Shown: positions 1 to 7,026, numbered from the stretch's first letter. The stretch is DNA of 12,129 bases from Candidatus Nanoarchaeia archaeon (GCA_028711925.1 JAQTRH010000024.1:1-12129), one strand, 5' to 3'. The notes: generated from the letters alone by a model not told the origin. Made by a program: numbers and translations.

Positions 1-5
1 TATTT

Positions 6-1385
6 ATGGATAGGGAAATATTATTAATTTTAAGAAGGTACGATAAAATACTAACTTACAAGGGAGTTAGTTTAGTTAATATTGCAGACTATGAATTAAG
101 ATTTACAAATCCCTCAGGGTTTATGATTTCTTCCTTGTTTAATTTTGTTAGAAGAATAAAACTTAATCTTAGGACATTTTTTTCAAAACCAAATAAAGAT
201 AATAAAGCGGACATTTTATTTTTGGTTTACACACATAGTCATGTAAACACGCTTGTTCCTATATTAAACAAATTAAAAGAAAAATATACTGTTGTTAAAA
301 GAGATGGATTTACAGATAATGTTGCAAAGAAGCTTAATAAAAATAATATAAAATATAATGATCTTGAAGGATATTTAAACATAAAATCCTTATTTAGAAT
401 AAAAAATATAACTAAAAAAACAAAGAGAAGATTAAAGGAACTAACAAAAAATAGAAAACAAAAACCTCAGATGAATTATGTTTTGTTTGAATATTTTCCT
501 GATATAGTAAGAATGATTGAAGCAGTTGAAAATATGCTTTCATATGAAAAACCAAAACTTTTAGTGGTAATGAATGAGATAACAACTCTTGGAAAAATTA
601 GTGTTTATTTAGCAAAAAGAAGAGGAATAAAAACAGTGTGCATACAACATGGGGGGATGGGTTATGATCATGAGAGTTTTATTCCAGTATCTGTTGATAA
701 AATGGCAGTTTGGGGCAATTACTCAAAAAACATACTTATTGAAGAAGGTACTCCTGAAAAAAAACTTGCTATAACTGGTGTTCCACAGTTTGATAAAATA
801 GTAAGAAAAGAATTAACATTTAACAAAGATGAGTTAAAAAGAATTGGAGTAAACTCAAATAAAAAAGTTATACTTTTAACCACTCAACCAGTAAAAGATA
901 TGTTTGATATAACTAGAGAATTATGTAAGACTGTTAAATCAATGTCAAAAACACAACTAGTAATAAAAATTCATCCATCAGAATATTCGATCAAAAAGTA
1001 TAAGGAAATAGTTAAAAATGAAAAAGTTGATGCAGTAATAACTAAAGATTATCTTTATCCATTGATAAGTATATGTGAAGTTTTAATAACTAATTCTTCT
1101 ACAACAGGTATTGAGGCAATGATTATGGGAAAAAGAGTTATTACTGTGAATCTTACAGGAGAACCAGATATGTTACCATACGCTGAAAAAAATGCCGCGA
1201 TAGGAGTTTACAAAAAAGAAGATATTAAAAAAGCATTAATTTCCGTTTTATTCGATGATAAAACAAAAGAAAATCTTGATAAAAAATCAGAAGAATTTCT
1301 ATATGGTCAATGCTATAAAATGGATGGGAAGGCCTCAGAAAGAGTAGCAAATTTCTTAAAAAATATGCTAAAAAATAAAATTTAA
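6..1385 (+). CDS. GT-B-like glycosyltransferase / UDP-GlcNAc 2-epimerase-superfamily protein, probably 5'-truncated
   Basis: At least 459 residues are visible. A Rossmann-like strand starts near residue 69 (ILFLVYTHSHV) and a second half has GT-B hallmarks: QHGG at 214-217, WGNYS near 236, GVPQFD at 258-263, KIHPSE at 321-326 and TNSSTTGIEAM at 362-372. This layout is shared by capsule-type glycosyltransferases, CDP-glycerol/polysialyl transferases and UDP-GlcNAc 2-epimerases. No signal peptide or membrane helix is evident, so a cytoplasmic or peripheral enzyme is likely. The frame is open to the window edge upstream of the ATG at 6, and the first 65 residues do not look like a normal domain start, so the true start may lie outside. 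The gene is very AT-rich and is separated from the downstream operon by a terminator-like hairpin. The His-Pro plus Ser/Thr-rich pair recalls sialyltransferase-type CMP-sugar binding, so a nonulosonate transferase is possible but not shown. Confidence 0.65.
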   Translation: MDREILLILRRYDKILTYKGVSLVNIADYELRFTNPSGFMISSLFNFVRRIKLNLRTFFSKPNKDNKADILFLVYTHSHVNTLVPILNKLKEKYTVVKRDGFTDNVAKKLNKNNIKYNDLEGYLNIKSLFRIKNITKKTKRRLKELTKNRKQKPQMNYVLFEYFPDIVRMIEAVENMLSYEKPKLLVVMNEITTLGKISVYLAKRRGIKTVCIQHGGMGYDHESFIPVSVDKMAVWGNYSKNILIEEGTPEKKLAITGVPQFDKIVRKELTFNKDELKRIGVNSNKKVILLTTQPVKDMFDITRELCKTVKSMSKTQLVIKIHPSEYSIKKYKEIVKNEKVDAVITKDYLYPLISICEVLITNSSTTGIEAMIMGKRVITVNLTGEPDMLPYAEKNAAIGVYKKEDIKKALISVLFDDKTKENLDKKSEEFLYGQCYKMDGKASERVANFLKNMLKNKI

Positions 1386-1416
1386 GGTTTTTTCCTTAAA
1401 ATTTAAGGTTTTTTTT
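1378..1416 (+). terminator. Hairpin with two T-runs ending the upstream gene
   Basis: The stem TTTAAGG (1381-1387) pairs with CCTTAAA (1394-1400) around a six-T loop, and can extend past one mismatch by three more A-T pairs. The stop codon of the upstream gene (1383-1385) lies inside the stem. A second copy of ATTTAAGG follows at 1401-1408, leading into eight Ts (1409-1416). T-runs alone can terminate transcription in archaea, and a hairpin plus T-run fits bacterial intrinsic termination, so the site reads as a terminator in either case. The low GC of the stem makes it weak thermodynamically. Confidence 0.55.
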
Positions 1417-1420
1417 AAAA

Positions 1421-1440
1421 ATATCTTAAATTTTCGATAT
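1421..1440 (+). promoter_or_regulatory. Possible regulator-binding inverted repeat
   Basis: ATATC at 1421-1425 and GATAT at 1436-1440 form a perfect 5-base inverted repeat with a 10-base A/T spacer, directly upstream of the TATA-like element. Lrp-family proteins bind short imperfect palindromes and often control their own promoters, and an Lrp-like gene starts 35 bases downstream. In DNA this AT-rich such a repeat can occur by chance, so this is only a candidate operator. Confidence 0.2.
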
Positions 1441-1441
1441 A

Positions 1442-1450
1442 TTTATATAT
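1442..1450 (+). promoter_or_regulatory. Archaeal-type TATA box of the operon
   Basis: TTTATATAT at 1442-1450 lies in the only true intergenic gap. Its centre is about 29 bases before the ATG at 1475. Archaeal transcription usually starts about 25 bases downstream of the TATA centre, which predicts a start around 1470-1474 and a leaderless or nearly leaderless message. No Shine-Dalgarno sequence precedes this ATG, in line with leaderless initiation. No clear bacterial -35 element is visible. ATATAT at 1437-1442 and 1445-1450 also form a short palindrome over the box, which could be a site for autoregulation. Confidence 0.5.
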
Positions 1451-1474
1451 GACCTAGTTCATTAAAATTAAAAG

Positions 1475-2143
1475 ATGGTTGATATAGACAAGACAGATTA
1501 CATAATACTGAAGCTTTTAAAAGAAAACCCTGATATGAGTGAAAAAGAGGTTTCTGAGATAGTTGAGCTTTCTGTTATTGAAGTTAAAAAAAGAATTAAC
1601 AAGTTAATAAAACAAGAGCTTTTTCATCCAAATGACAAATTCTTTGAAAAGACATTAAAAAAAATGGAAAAACTTGATGAAAAAGACTGCATCATCCTTA
1701 ATCTATTACAGGAAAACTGCAGGATGTCTCTTTCTGATATTTCAAGAAAAGTAAATCTCTCAGTTGATTCTGTGAAAAATAGGATTGATAATATGATAAA
1801 ACACCATATATTCTTTCCCAAGATACAGCTAAGACCCAGAAACTTCGGTTTTTATGATATAGTTGACATAAAAATAAAACTCCATAATTACACTAAAAAG
1901 GAAATTGATGATTTTGTAGGGTTTCTTGAGAATCACCAGAGAGTTGCTGAAATGTTTTCTGTTTCAGGAGACTGGGATTTCTCTATTGTAATAATAGCCA
2001 AAGATTCGCAAGATTTAGGAAAAATTACCAAGGAAATAAGAAACAGGTTTAACAGGATTATAAGCGACTGGAATGAATCACTGACAACAGAGGCATATAA
2101 GTTTGAAAGATATGATATGCTTAAACTGATGGAGTATGAGTAA
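1475..2143 (+). CDS. Lrp/AsnC-like transcriptional regulator with two tandem HTH domains
   Basis: This 222-residue protein has two winged-helix HTH units of the AsnC type, at about residues 4-52 and 68-115. They align without gaps over 48 residues (D..D.IIL.LL.EN..MS...S..V.LSV..VK.RI) and so look like an internal duplication. Residues about 125-215 resemble the Lrp ligand-binding/assembly (RAM) domain, with SGDWDFSIVII at 164-174. Ordinary Lrp proteins have one HTH and about 150 residues. It is the first gene after the promoter and overlaps the next gene by eight bases, so it probably controls the whole nonulosonate operon and itself. The effector is unknown; an amino acid such as glutamine would be natural for the family, but nothing in the sequence shows it. 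The ATG at 1475 is chosen because the first HTH begins immediately after it and the TATA box is correctly spaced. Confidence 0.8.
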   Translation: MVDIDKTDYIILKLLKENPDMSEKEVSEIVELSVIEVKKRINKLIKQELFHPNDKFFEKTLKKMEKLDEKDCIILNLLQENCRMSLSDISRKVNLSVDSVKNRIDNMIKHHIFFPKIQLRPRNFGFYDIVDIKIKLHNYTKKEIDDFVGFLENHQRVAEMFSVSGDWDFSIVIIAKDSQDLGKITKEIRNRFNRIISDWNESLTTEAYKFERYDMLKLMEYE

Positions 2144-3740
2144 TTTAAAAATGTTTGCAGACAAAAAAGTAAGGATTATATCACGGCTTGATGTAAAGGG
2201 CCCAAATGTTATAAAAGGATTCCAGTTTGAATGTTTAAGGGTAGTTGGCAGGCCAAATCAACTGGCTGAAAGATATTGCCTGCAGGGAGCAGATGAGCTG
2301 ATTTATATTGATACTGTGGCAAGCTTATACGGCAGGCAAAACCTTCTGGATATTGTTAACAGGGCATCTAATAATATATTCATACCTTTTACAGTTGGAG
2401 GGGGAGTTAGAACCCTTGATGACATAAGAGCTTTTCTCAATGCCGGCGCAGACAAGGTGGCAATCAACACAGCCGCAATAAAAAATCCTGAATTAATATC
2501 AGAAGCTGCTGAGGCCTTTGGTTCACAATGCATTGTTTCATCAATCCAGGCAAAAAAAATAAAAGATAACAGATGGGAAGCTTACATAGACAATGGAAGA
2601 GAATCTACAGGCATTGATGTTGTTGAATGGGCAAAAAAAGTCCAGAAACTTGGAGCAGGTGAAATCCTTCTCACATCAGTTGACAAAGATGGAACAGAAT
2701 CAGGGTATGACCTTGAACTTATAAGAGCTGTTTCTGATGTTGTTTCTGTTCCGATTATTGCCTGCGGGGGGGCAGGCAAAATAGAGGATTTTGTTTCATG
2801 CGCAAAAATCGGAAACATTGACGGCCTTGCCACAGCCTCATTGATTCATTACAACAAACTTACAATAGGGCAGATAAAAGAAGAATTATCAAAAAATGAT
2901 ATCAACACAAGAAAATTTATTTCAGAAAATACTTTACTGAAACCAATAAATAACCAGGATATAGACAATTACAATAATTTTACATTAAACCATATAAAAC
3001 AGATTGAAGAGGAAAAACAAAACCAAGAAACTGAAGATGGTTATAATGCTGTTATTGATATTTCAGAAGCTGATATAGGAATAATAGACTATGGTTTAAA
3101 CAACTTAAAAAGTCTGAGAAAAGCACTTGAAAAGATAGGCAAAAAAGTGAAAATAATCAGTACGCCTGAAGAAATAATGAATGCAAAATACCTTATACTC
3201 CCAGGTGTAGGAGCATTTGGTGATGGAATGAGAAGAATCAGAGAAATGAATCTTGAGGAGCCAATCAGAAAAAAAATCAAAGAAGGAACTCCTTTGCTTG
3301 GAATATGCCTTGGAATGCAGTTGCTTTTTTCTGAGAGCGAGGAATTTGGGATTCATAAGGGATTAGATTTAATAGAAGGGAGGGTTATTAAGCTAAAACC
3401 TTCAGAAAATGGAAATACAAGATACAAGATACCTCACATAGGATGGAATAAGTTAAGAGCCCCATCCTTTAATAATCCAGTATGGAGCAGTTCTTTGTTG
3501 AATAACACAGAAGAACAGGACGAATTTTATTTTGTCCACTCTTATCATCCTGTGCCATCAAACCAGGATTATGTAATTGCAACCACTGAATATGGAAATC
3601 AGGAATTTTGTTCTGTGGTTAAGAAAGATAATATTACAGGAGTACAGTTTCATCCTGAGAAAAGCGGAGAATGTGGATTAAAAATATTAGAAAATTTTTG
3701 TTTCAATGTGGAATCTAAAATAAAAGTAAAGGTGAAATAA
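2136..3740 (+). CDS. HisF-HisH fusion: ammonia-supplying partner of sugar amidotransferase (WbuZ-WbuY type)
   Basis: Residues about 8-255 are a HisF-like TIM barrel: RLDV with D19, TVGGGVRTLDD at 86-96, DKVAINTAA, GAGEILLTSVDKDGT at 173-187 and ACGGAGK at 209-215. A polar linker (about 256-312) leads to a HisH-like class I glutamine amidotransferase at 313-525, with LPGVGAFG (355-362), the nucleophile C391 in GICLGMQ, H506 and E508 in QFHPE, and the HisH marker PHIGWN. The glutaminase triad is intact. The second catalytic aspartate of true HisF (in the family's IDAK motif) is Gln137 here (SIQAK). No other his genes are present and two PP-loop sugar amidotransferases follow, so the role is most likely release and channelling of ammonia to them rather than histidine synthesis. 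ATG 2136 overlaps the regulator gene by eight bases; ATG 2151 is an alternative start. Confidence 0.85.
   Translation: MSNLKMFADKKVRIISRLDVKGPNVIKGFQFECLRVVGRPNQLAERYCLQGADELIYIDTVASLYGRQNLLDIVNRASNNIFIPFTVGGGVRTLDDIRAFLNAGADKVAINTAAIKNPELISEAAEAFGSQCIVSSIQAKKIKDNRWEAYIDNGRESTGIDVVEWAKKVQKLGAGEILLTSVDKDGTESGYDLELIRAVSDVVSVPIIACGGAGKIEDFVSCAKIGNIDGLATASLIHYNKLTIGQIKEELSKNDINTRKFISENTLLKPINNQDIDNYNNFTLNHIKQIEEEKQNQETEDGYNAVIDISEADIGIIDYGLNNLKSLRKALEKIGKKVKIISTPEEIMNAKYLILPGVGAFGDGMRRIREMNLEEPIRKKIKEGTPLLGICLGMQLLFSESEEFGIHKGLDLIEGRVIKLKPSENGNTRYKIPHIGWNKLRAPSFNNPVWSSSLLNNTEEQDEFYFVHSYHPVPSNQDYVIATTEYGNQEFCSVVKKDNITGVQFHPEKSGECGLKILENFCFNVESKIKVKVK
3729..3735 (+). promoter_or_regulatory. Shine-Dalgarno site for the first amidotransferase
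   Basis: AAGGTGA lies five bases before the ATG at 3741 and inside the last codons of the HisF-HisH gene. It fixes the start of the first PP-loop amidotransferase, whose ATG directly follows the upstream stop codon. Confidence 0.6.
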
Positions 3741-5003
3741 ATGGATATAAAATATAAATTTCCAAAAATGAACATAGACATGGAAAAATACAATAAGTAT
3801 GATTTTAAGACACAGGATAAGCAGTTATCAAAACTTCCTGAAAAGGTTATATACTGCAAGAAATGCCTGATGTCAAACCAGCGCCAAAGGACAGATTTTG
3901 ATGAGGAAGGAGTATGCAGCACATGCAGGTATGCTGAAAAGAAATTCCATGGAGGAATTGACTGGGATACAAGAGAGAAAGAGCTAAAGGAGCTTCTTGA
4001 CAAGCACCGCTCAAAAGACGGCAGTTTTGACTGCCTTGTGCCGAGCAGCGGAGGAAAGGACAGCGGATTGGTTGCGCATCAGCTTAAGCATAAGTATGGA
4101 ATGCATCCTTTGCTCATAACATGGGCTCCGTTTGTATACTCTGACATAGGATTCCAGAATTACTATAATCATGTACAGGCAGGTTTTAATGGATTAGTTG
4201 CATGGCCTAATGGATTTCTTCACAGGAAACTGGCAAGAATCTCTTTTGAATTAAAAGGGGATAATTTTGATCCTTTTGTATACGGCCAAAAATCATTTGC
4301 TTTCCATGTTGCACTGAGATTTAAGATACCCTTAATATTTTACGGTGAAAACGGCGAGGTAGAATACGGCGGCTCAATGAAAAATGCTGAAAAGCCATAC
4401 GAGTCAGTTGAAGACTGGGAAGAGCTTTATTTCAAGGGTGCAGGAGTGGATGTCTTGATAAAAGAAGGATTAAAAATGGGCATATTTACAGAAGAAGAAA
4501 TAAAGAATAATGACTTTTCTTTTTATAGGCCTCCTCCCTTGGAAGAAATAAAAAAGCTTGGAATACAGATGCACTGGTGGTCATACTATAAATTATGGGT
4601 TCCGCAGGAGAATGTTTATTACTGCGCAAAAAACACCGGGTTTGAAGCAAGCCCTGTAAGGACTGACTGCACATACACAAAGGCATTCAGTGTAGATGAC
4701 AAGCTTGATCCTTTTCATTTTTGGCTTGCATTAATTAAGTTTGGCTATGGAAGGGCAAGCAGGGAAGCAAGCAGTGATATAAGATGCGGGCATATATCAA
4801 GAGAAGAGGGAGTTATGCTGGCAAAAAAATATGATGATGAATTCCCAAAGACATATTTTAAGGAGTTTTTAGATTATATGGATATTACAGAAGAGTATTT
4901 CTGGGAAGTAATAGACAGATACAGGAGACCTGAAGTATGGAAGAAAGTAAATGGAGAATGGAAAAGAAGACATACTGTTGCAAGAGATGGAGTTGATGAT
5001 TAA
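3741..5003 (+). CDS. N-acetyl sugar amidotransferase (WbuX/WbpG/PseA family), diverged copy
   Basis: This 420-residue cytoplasmic enzyme has an N-terminal pair of CxxC motifs (C39/C42 and C59/C62), probably a zinc knuckle, followed by the ATP-pyrophosphatase P-loop SGGKDS at 103-108 and the conserved stretch IFYGENGEVEYGG. The family uses ATP to activate the carbonyl of an N-acetyl group on a sugar and adds ammonia, giving an acetamidino group; the ammonia comes from a HisH/HisF-like partner, which here is the fused gene immediately upstream. It differs from the second copy at 5729 around the first cysteines: CLMSNQRQR replaces the more family-like CIMPNTRPR. This suggests a shifted substrate or partner preference. 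Parts of the DNA are almost identical to the second copy while others are well diverged. Confidence 0.88.
   Translation: MDIKYKFPKMNIDMEKYNKYDFKTQDKQLSKLPEKVIYCKKCLMSNQRQRTDFDEEGVCSTCRYAEKKFHGGIDWDTREKELKELLDKHRSKDGSFDCLVPSSGGKDSGLVAHQLKHKYGMHPLLITWAPFVYSDIGFQNYYNHVQAGFNGLVAWPNGFLHRKLARISFELKGDNFDPFVYGQKSFAFHVALRFKIPLIFYGENGEVEYGGSMKNAEKPYESVEDWEELYFKGAGVDVLIKEGLKMGIFTEEEIKNNDFSFYRPPPLEEIKKLGIQMHWWSYYKLWVPQENVYYCAKNTGFEASPVRTDCTYTKAFSVDDKLDPFHFWLALIKFGYGRASREASSDIRCGHISREEGVMLAKKYDDEFPKTYFKEFLDYMDITEEYFWEVIDRYRRPEVWKKVNGEWKRRHTVARDGVDD
3961..4040 (+). repeat. Near-identical segment shared with 5961-6040
   Basis: Counting by eye, this 80-base segment differs from 5961-6040 at six positions. 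The inner 49 bases (3991-4039 against 5991-6039) differ at only one, including synonymous sites. It codes for the stretch just before the PP-loop in the two paralogous amidotransferases. The match is far closer than the surrounding gene sequence, as expected after gene conversion. Confidence 0.75.
4545..4578 (+). repeat. 34-base identical segment shared with 6542-6575
   Basis: A perfect 34-base match between the two amidotransferase genes, coding for EIKKLGIQMHW. Codon choice is identical throughout, although flanking sequence differs (WSYYKLWVPQ against FSYYKKWNPL). It is a second patch of the shared-segment pattern between the paralogues. Confidence 0.75.
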
Positions 5004-5006
5004 AAG

Positions 5007-5732
5007 ATGTACAAAAATAAAAAAATAATATCAATAATTCCTGCAAGAGGTGGAAGCAAACGCCTTCCAAAAAAGAATATTCTTGATTTGGCAGGAAAGC
5101 CCGTTATTGCCTACTCTATTGAGCAGTCCCTTAACTCAGATTTAGTTGATAGGACAATAGTCTCAACAGAAGACAATGAAATAGCTGAAATAAGCAGAAA
5201 ATACGGGGCCGAGTTTATTGACAGGCCTGAGAATCTTTCAACAGACAAGGCAACAACACTTTCAGTTTTAAAGCATGTAATCGAGACTCTTAAAAATCAA
5301 AAATATAATCCTGATGTTGTTATCCTGCTTCAGCCAACTTCTCCATTGAGGAAAACAGAGCAGATAGATGAGTCAATAAAAAAATTAATAGATAATGATG
5401 CAAACGCAGTCATATCTGTTATAGAGTTACATGTAGGTTATGAGTGGCTTTTGGGTATTAAAGATGAAAGACTGCATTTTATTTTTGAAAAGGAAAGAAA
5501 AAACACAAGATATCAGGACCAGGAAAAAGCATATGAGCTTAATGGAGCAATATATACTTACAAGACTGAAATTATAGAAGAATCAAGGATTTATAATTTT
5601 CATGAAAACTGCATTGCTCTTCCTATGGATAAAATAACCTCGATGCAGATTGACGACAATACAGATTTCAAAATCATTGAATCAATAATAAAAAATGTTA
5701 TTAGTAAAGATAAAGAGGAGGTAGAAAAATGA
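5007..5732 (+). CDS. neuA: CMP-nonulosonate (acylneuraminate) cytidylyltransferase
   Basis: The protein (241 residues) is a nucleotidyltransferase of the NeuA/LegF/PseF group. The CTP-binding signature IIPARGGSKRLPKKN is at 10-24, LLQPTSPLR at 107-115, and the late motifs YELNGAIY (176-183) and IDDNTDF (215-221) are in place. It activates a nonulosonic acid with CTP to give the CMP-sugar donor and pyrophosphate in the cytoplasm. Length is normal for the single-domain enzymes. Three bases separate it from the upstream stop codon and it overlaps the next gene by ATGA. Its position between the two amidotransferase copies ties amidination to this pathway. Whether the natural substrate is Neu5Ac-like, legionaminic-like or pseudaminic-like cannot be told from sequence by eye. 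Confidence 0.88.
   Translation: MYKNKKIISIIPARGGSKRLPKKNILDLAGKPVIAYSIEQSLNSDLVDRTIVSTEDNEIAEISRKYGAEFIDRPENLSTDKATTLSVLKHVIETLKNQKYNPDVVILLQPTSPLRKTEQIDESIKKLIDNDANAVISVIELHVGYEWLLGIKDERLHFIFEKERKNTRYQDQEKAYELNGAIYTYKTEIIEESRIYNFHENCIALPMDKITSMQIDDNTDFKIIESIIKNVISKDKEEVEK
5715..5722 (+). promoter_or_regulatory. Strong Shine-Dalgarno site for the second amidotransferase
   Basis: GAGGAGGT lies six bases before the ATG at 5729, inside the end of the cytidylyltransferase gene. It selects 5729 over the nearby in-frame ATGs at 5735 and 5741. Confidence 0.7.
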
Positions 5733-7006
5733 AGATGAATATGAATGTAAACATAAAACTTCCAAGTCTTGATATTGATACGGAGAAATACAACAACTAT
5801 GAGTTTAAGCCAATGGATGCTCAGCTTTCAAAGGTTCCAAAAGAGATAAAGCTATGCAAAAAGTGCATAATGCCTAATACAAGACCAAGAATAGAGTTTG
5901 ACGAGGAAGGAGTATGCAATGCTTGCAGGTATGCTGAGAAAAAGTTTCACGGAGGGATTGACTGGGATGCTCGAGAGAAAGAGCTTAAGGAGCTTCTTGA
6001 CAAGCACCGTTCAAAAGACGGCAGTTTTGACTGCCTTGTTCCGGGAAGCGGAGGAAAGGACAGTGTTTTTGTTGCCGAAGAACTAAAGAAATACGGAATG
6101 CATCCGTTATTGGTTACATGGGGGCCTTTCATGTGGGCGCCAATCGGCTATCAGAATTACATAAACTGGATACAGGCAGGAAACGACGGATTAGTTCTTT
6201 TCCAGAACGGAATTCTGCACAGAAAGCTTTCAAGAATAGGCTTTGAGCTTTTAGGAGATAATTTTGAACCTTTTACCTATGGACAAAAGGCATTTGTTTT
6301 TCATGTTGCATTAAGATTTAAGATACCACTTATATTCTATGGTGAAAACGGTGAGGTAGAATACGGCGGTTCAACAAAAAACCAAAACAAGCCATATGAA
6401 TCAGTTGAAGACTGGCAGAATTTTTATTACAAGGGAAATACATTTGACAACCTTCTTAATGAGGGAGTAAAAATGGGAATATTAAAAGAAGAGGAAATTG
6501 AAAACCATAATTTTGATTTTTACAAGACGCCTCCAATAGAGGAAATAAAAAAGCTTGGAATACAGATGCACTGGTTTTCATACTACAAGAAATGGAACCC
6601 TCTTGAGAACTATAGTTATGCTCAAAAAGCAACAGGATTTGAGGCAGCTCCTGAAAGAACAGAGGGAACATACAACAGCTATTGCAGCATAGATGACGAA
6701 ACAGACCCTTTCCATTGGTATTTAGGATTTATAAAATATGGATATGGTAGATGCACAAGAGAAGCGTGCAGCGAAATAAGAAGCGGGGATATGACAAGGG
6801 AAGAAGCACTGCAACTTGCGAAAAAATATGATGCAGAATTTCCTGAAAAGGCATTTAAGGGGTTCCTTGAGTACCTTGATATGACAGAAGAGCACTTCTG
6901 GGAAGTTATAGACAGATACAGGCTTCCACATATTTGGAAAAAAGAAGACGGAGAATGGAAGTTAAGGCATCCTGTGTGGGAAATTGAGCAAGGAAAAAAG
7001 GAATAA
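5729..7006 (+). CDS. N-acetyl sugar amidotransferase (WbuX/WbpG/PseA family), canonical copy
   Basis: A 425-residue paralogue of the protein at 3741. It has CxxC pairs at C43/C46 and C63/C66, the more typical family string CIMPNTRPRIEFDEEGVC (43-63 region), the PP-loop SGGKDS at 107-112 and IFYGENGEVEYGG. It is expected to convert an N-acyl group on the sugar to an amidine with ATP and ammonia from the HisF-HisH fusion. It overlaps the cytidylyltransferase gene by ATGA and is followed after 20 bases by neuB. Keeping the consensus cysteine region suggests this copy holds the ancestral activity, while the first copy may act on another position, another acyl group or another sugar. A structural role for one copy in a hetero-complex is an alternative. 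Confidence 0.9.
   Translation: MKMNMNVNIKLPSLDIDTEKYNNYEFKPMDAQLSKVPKEIKLCKKCIMPNTRPRIEFDEEGVCNACRYAEKKFHGGIDWDAREKELKELLDKHRSKDGSFDCLVPGSGGKDSVFVAEELKKYGMHPLLVTWGPFMWAPIGYQNYINWIQAGNDGLVLFQNGILHRKLSRIGFELLGDNFEPFTYGQKAFVFHVALRFKIPLIFYGENGEVEYGGSTKNQNKPYESVEDWQNFYYKGNTFDNLLNEGVKMGILKEEEIENHNFDFYKTPPIEEIKKLGIQMHWFSYYKKWNPLENYSYAQKATGFEAAPERTEGTYNSYCSIDDETDPFHWYLGFIKYGYGRCTREACSEIRSGDMTREEALQLAKKYDAEFPEKAFKGFLEYLDMTEEHFWEVIDRYRLPHIWKKEDGEWKLRHPVWEIEQGKKE
5961..6040 (+). repeat. Near-identical segment shared with 3961-4040
   Basis: Partner of the segment at 3961-4040, lying in the second amidotransferase gene just before its PP-loop codons; six mismatches in 80 bases. Confidence 0.75.
6542..6575 (+). 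repeat. 34-base identical segment shared with 4545-4578
   Basis: Partner of the perfect 34-base match at 4545-4578 in the first amidotransferase gene. Confidence 0.75.
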
Positions 7007-7015
7007 TTATTTTTT

Positions 7016-7020
7016 GGAGG
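7016..7020 (+). promoter_or_regulatory. Shine-Dalgarno site for neuB
   Basis: GGAGG lies six bases before the ATG at 7027 in the 20-base gap after the second amidotransferase, the largest gap inside the operon. A preceding run of seven or so Ts and an A/T stretch are too close to the stop codon to suggest a separate promoter. Confidence 0.7.
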
Positions 7021-7026
7021 AATAAA

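Noticed and set aside
2136..3740. Histidine biosynthesis (true HisF/HisH).
   Set aside because: No other histidine gene is present, the second HisF catalytic Asp is changed, and two sugar amidotransferase genes follow. A role in sugar amidination fits better.
3650..4003. A 117-codon minus-strand frame over the junction of the HisF-HisH and first amidotransferase genes.
   Set aside because: It is a shadow of conserved plus-strand coding sequence; its protein looks random and low in complexity.
3961..6040. The paired segments as a mobile element or a CRISPR-like repeat.
   Set aside because: The repeats are in-frame parts of two homologous genes; there are no terminal inverted repeats, transposase or regularly spaced units.
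5898..6086. A short plus-strand frame in another phase inside the second amidotransferase gene.
   Set aside because: It overlaps the conserved PP-loop region of the real gene and has no features of its own.
7007..7026. Internal promoter or terminator in the T-rich 20-base gap before neuB.
   Set aside because: The gap is filled by a Shine-Dalgarno site and a short T-run with no stem; there is no room for a promoter with correct spacing, though one inside the upstream gene cannot be excluded.
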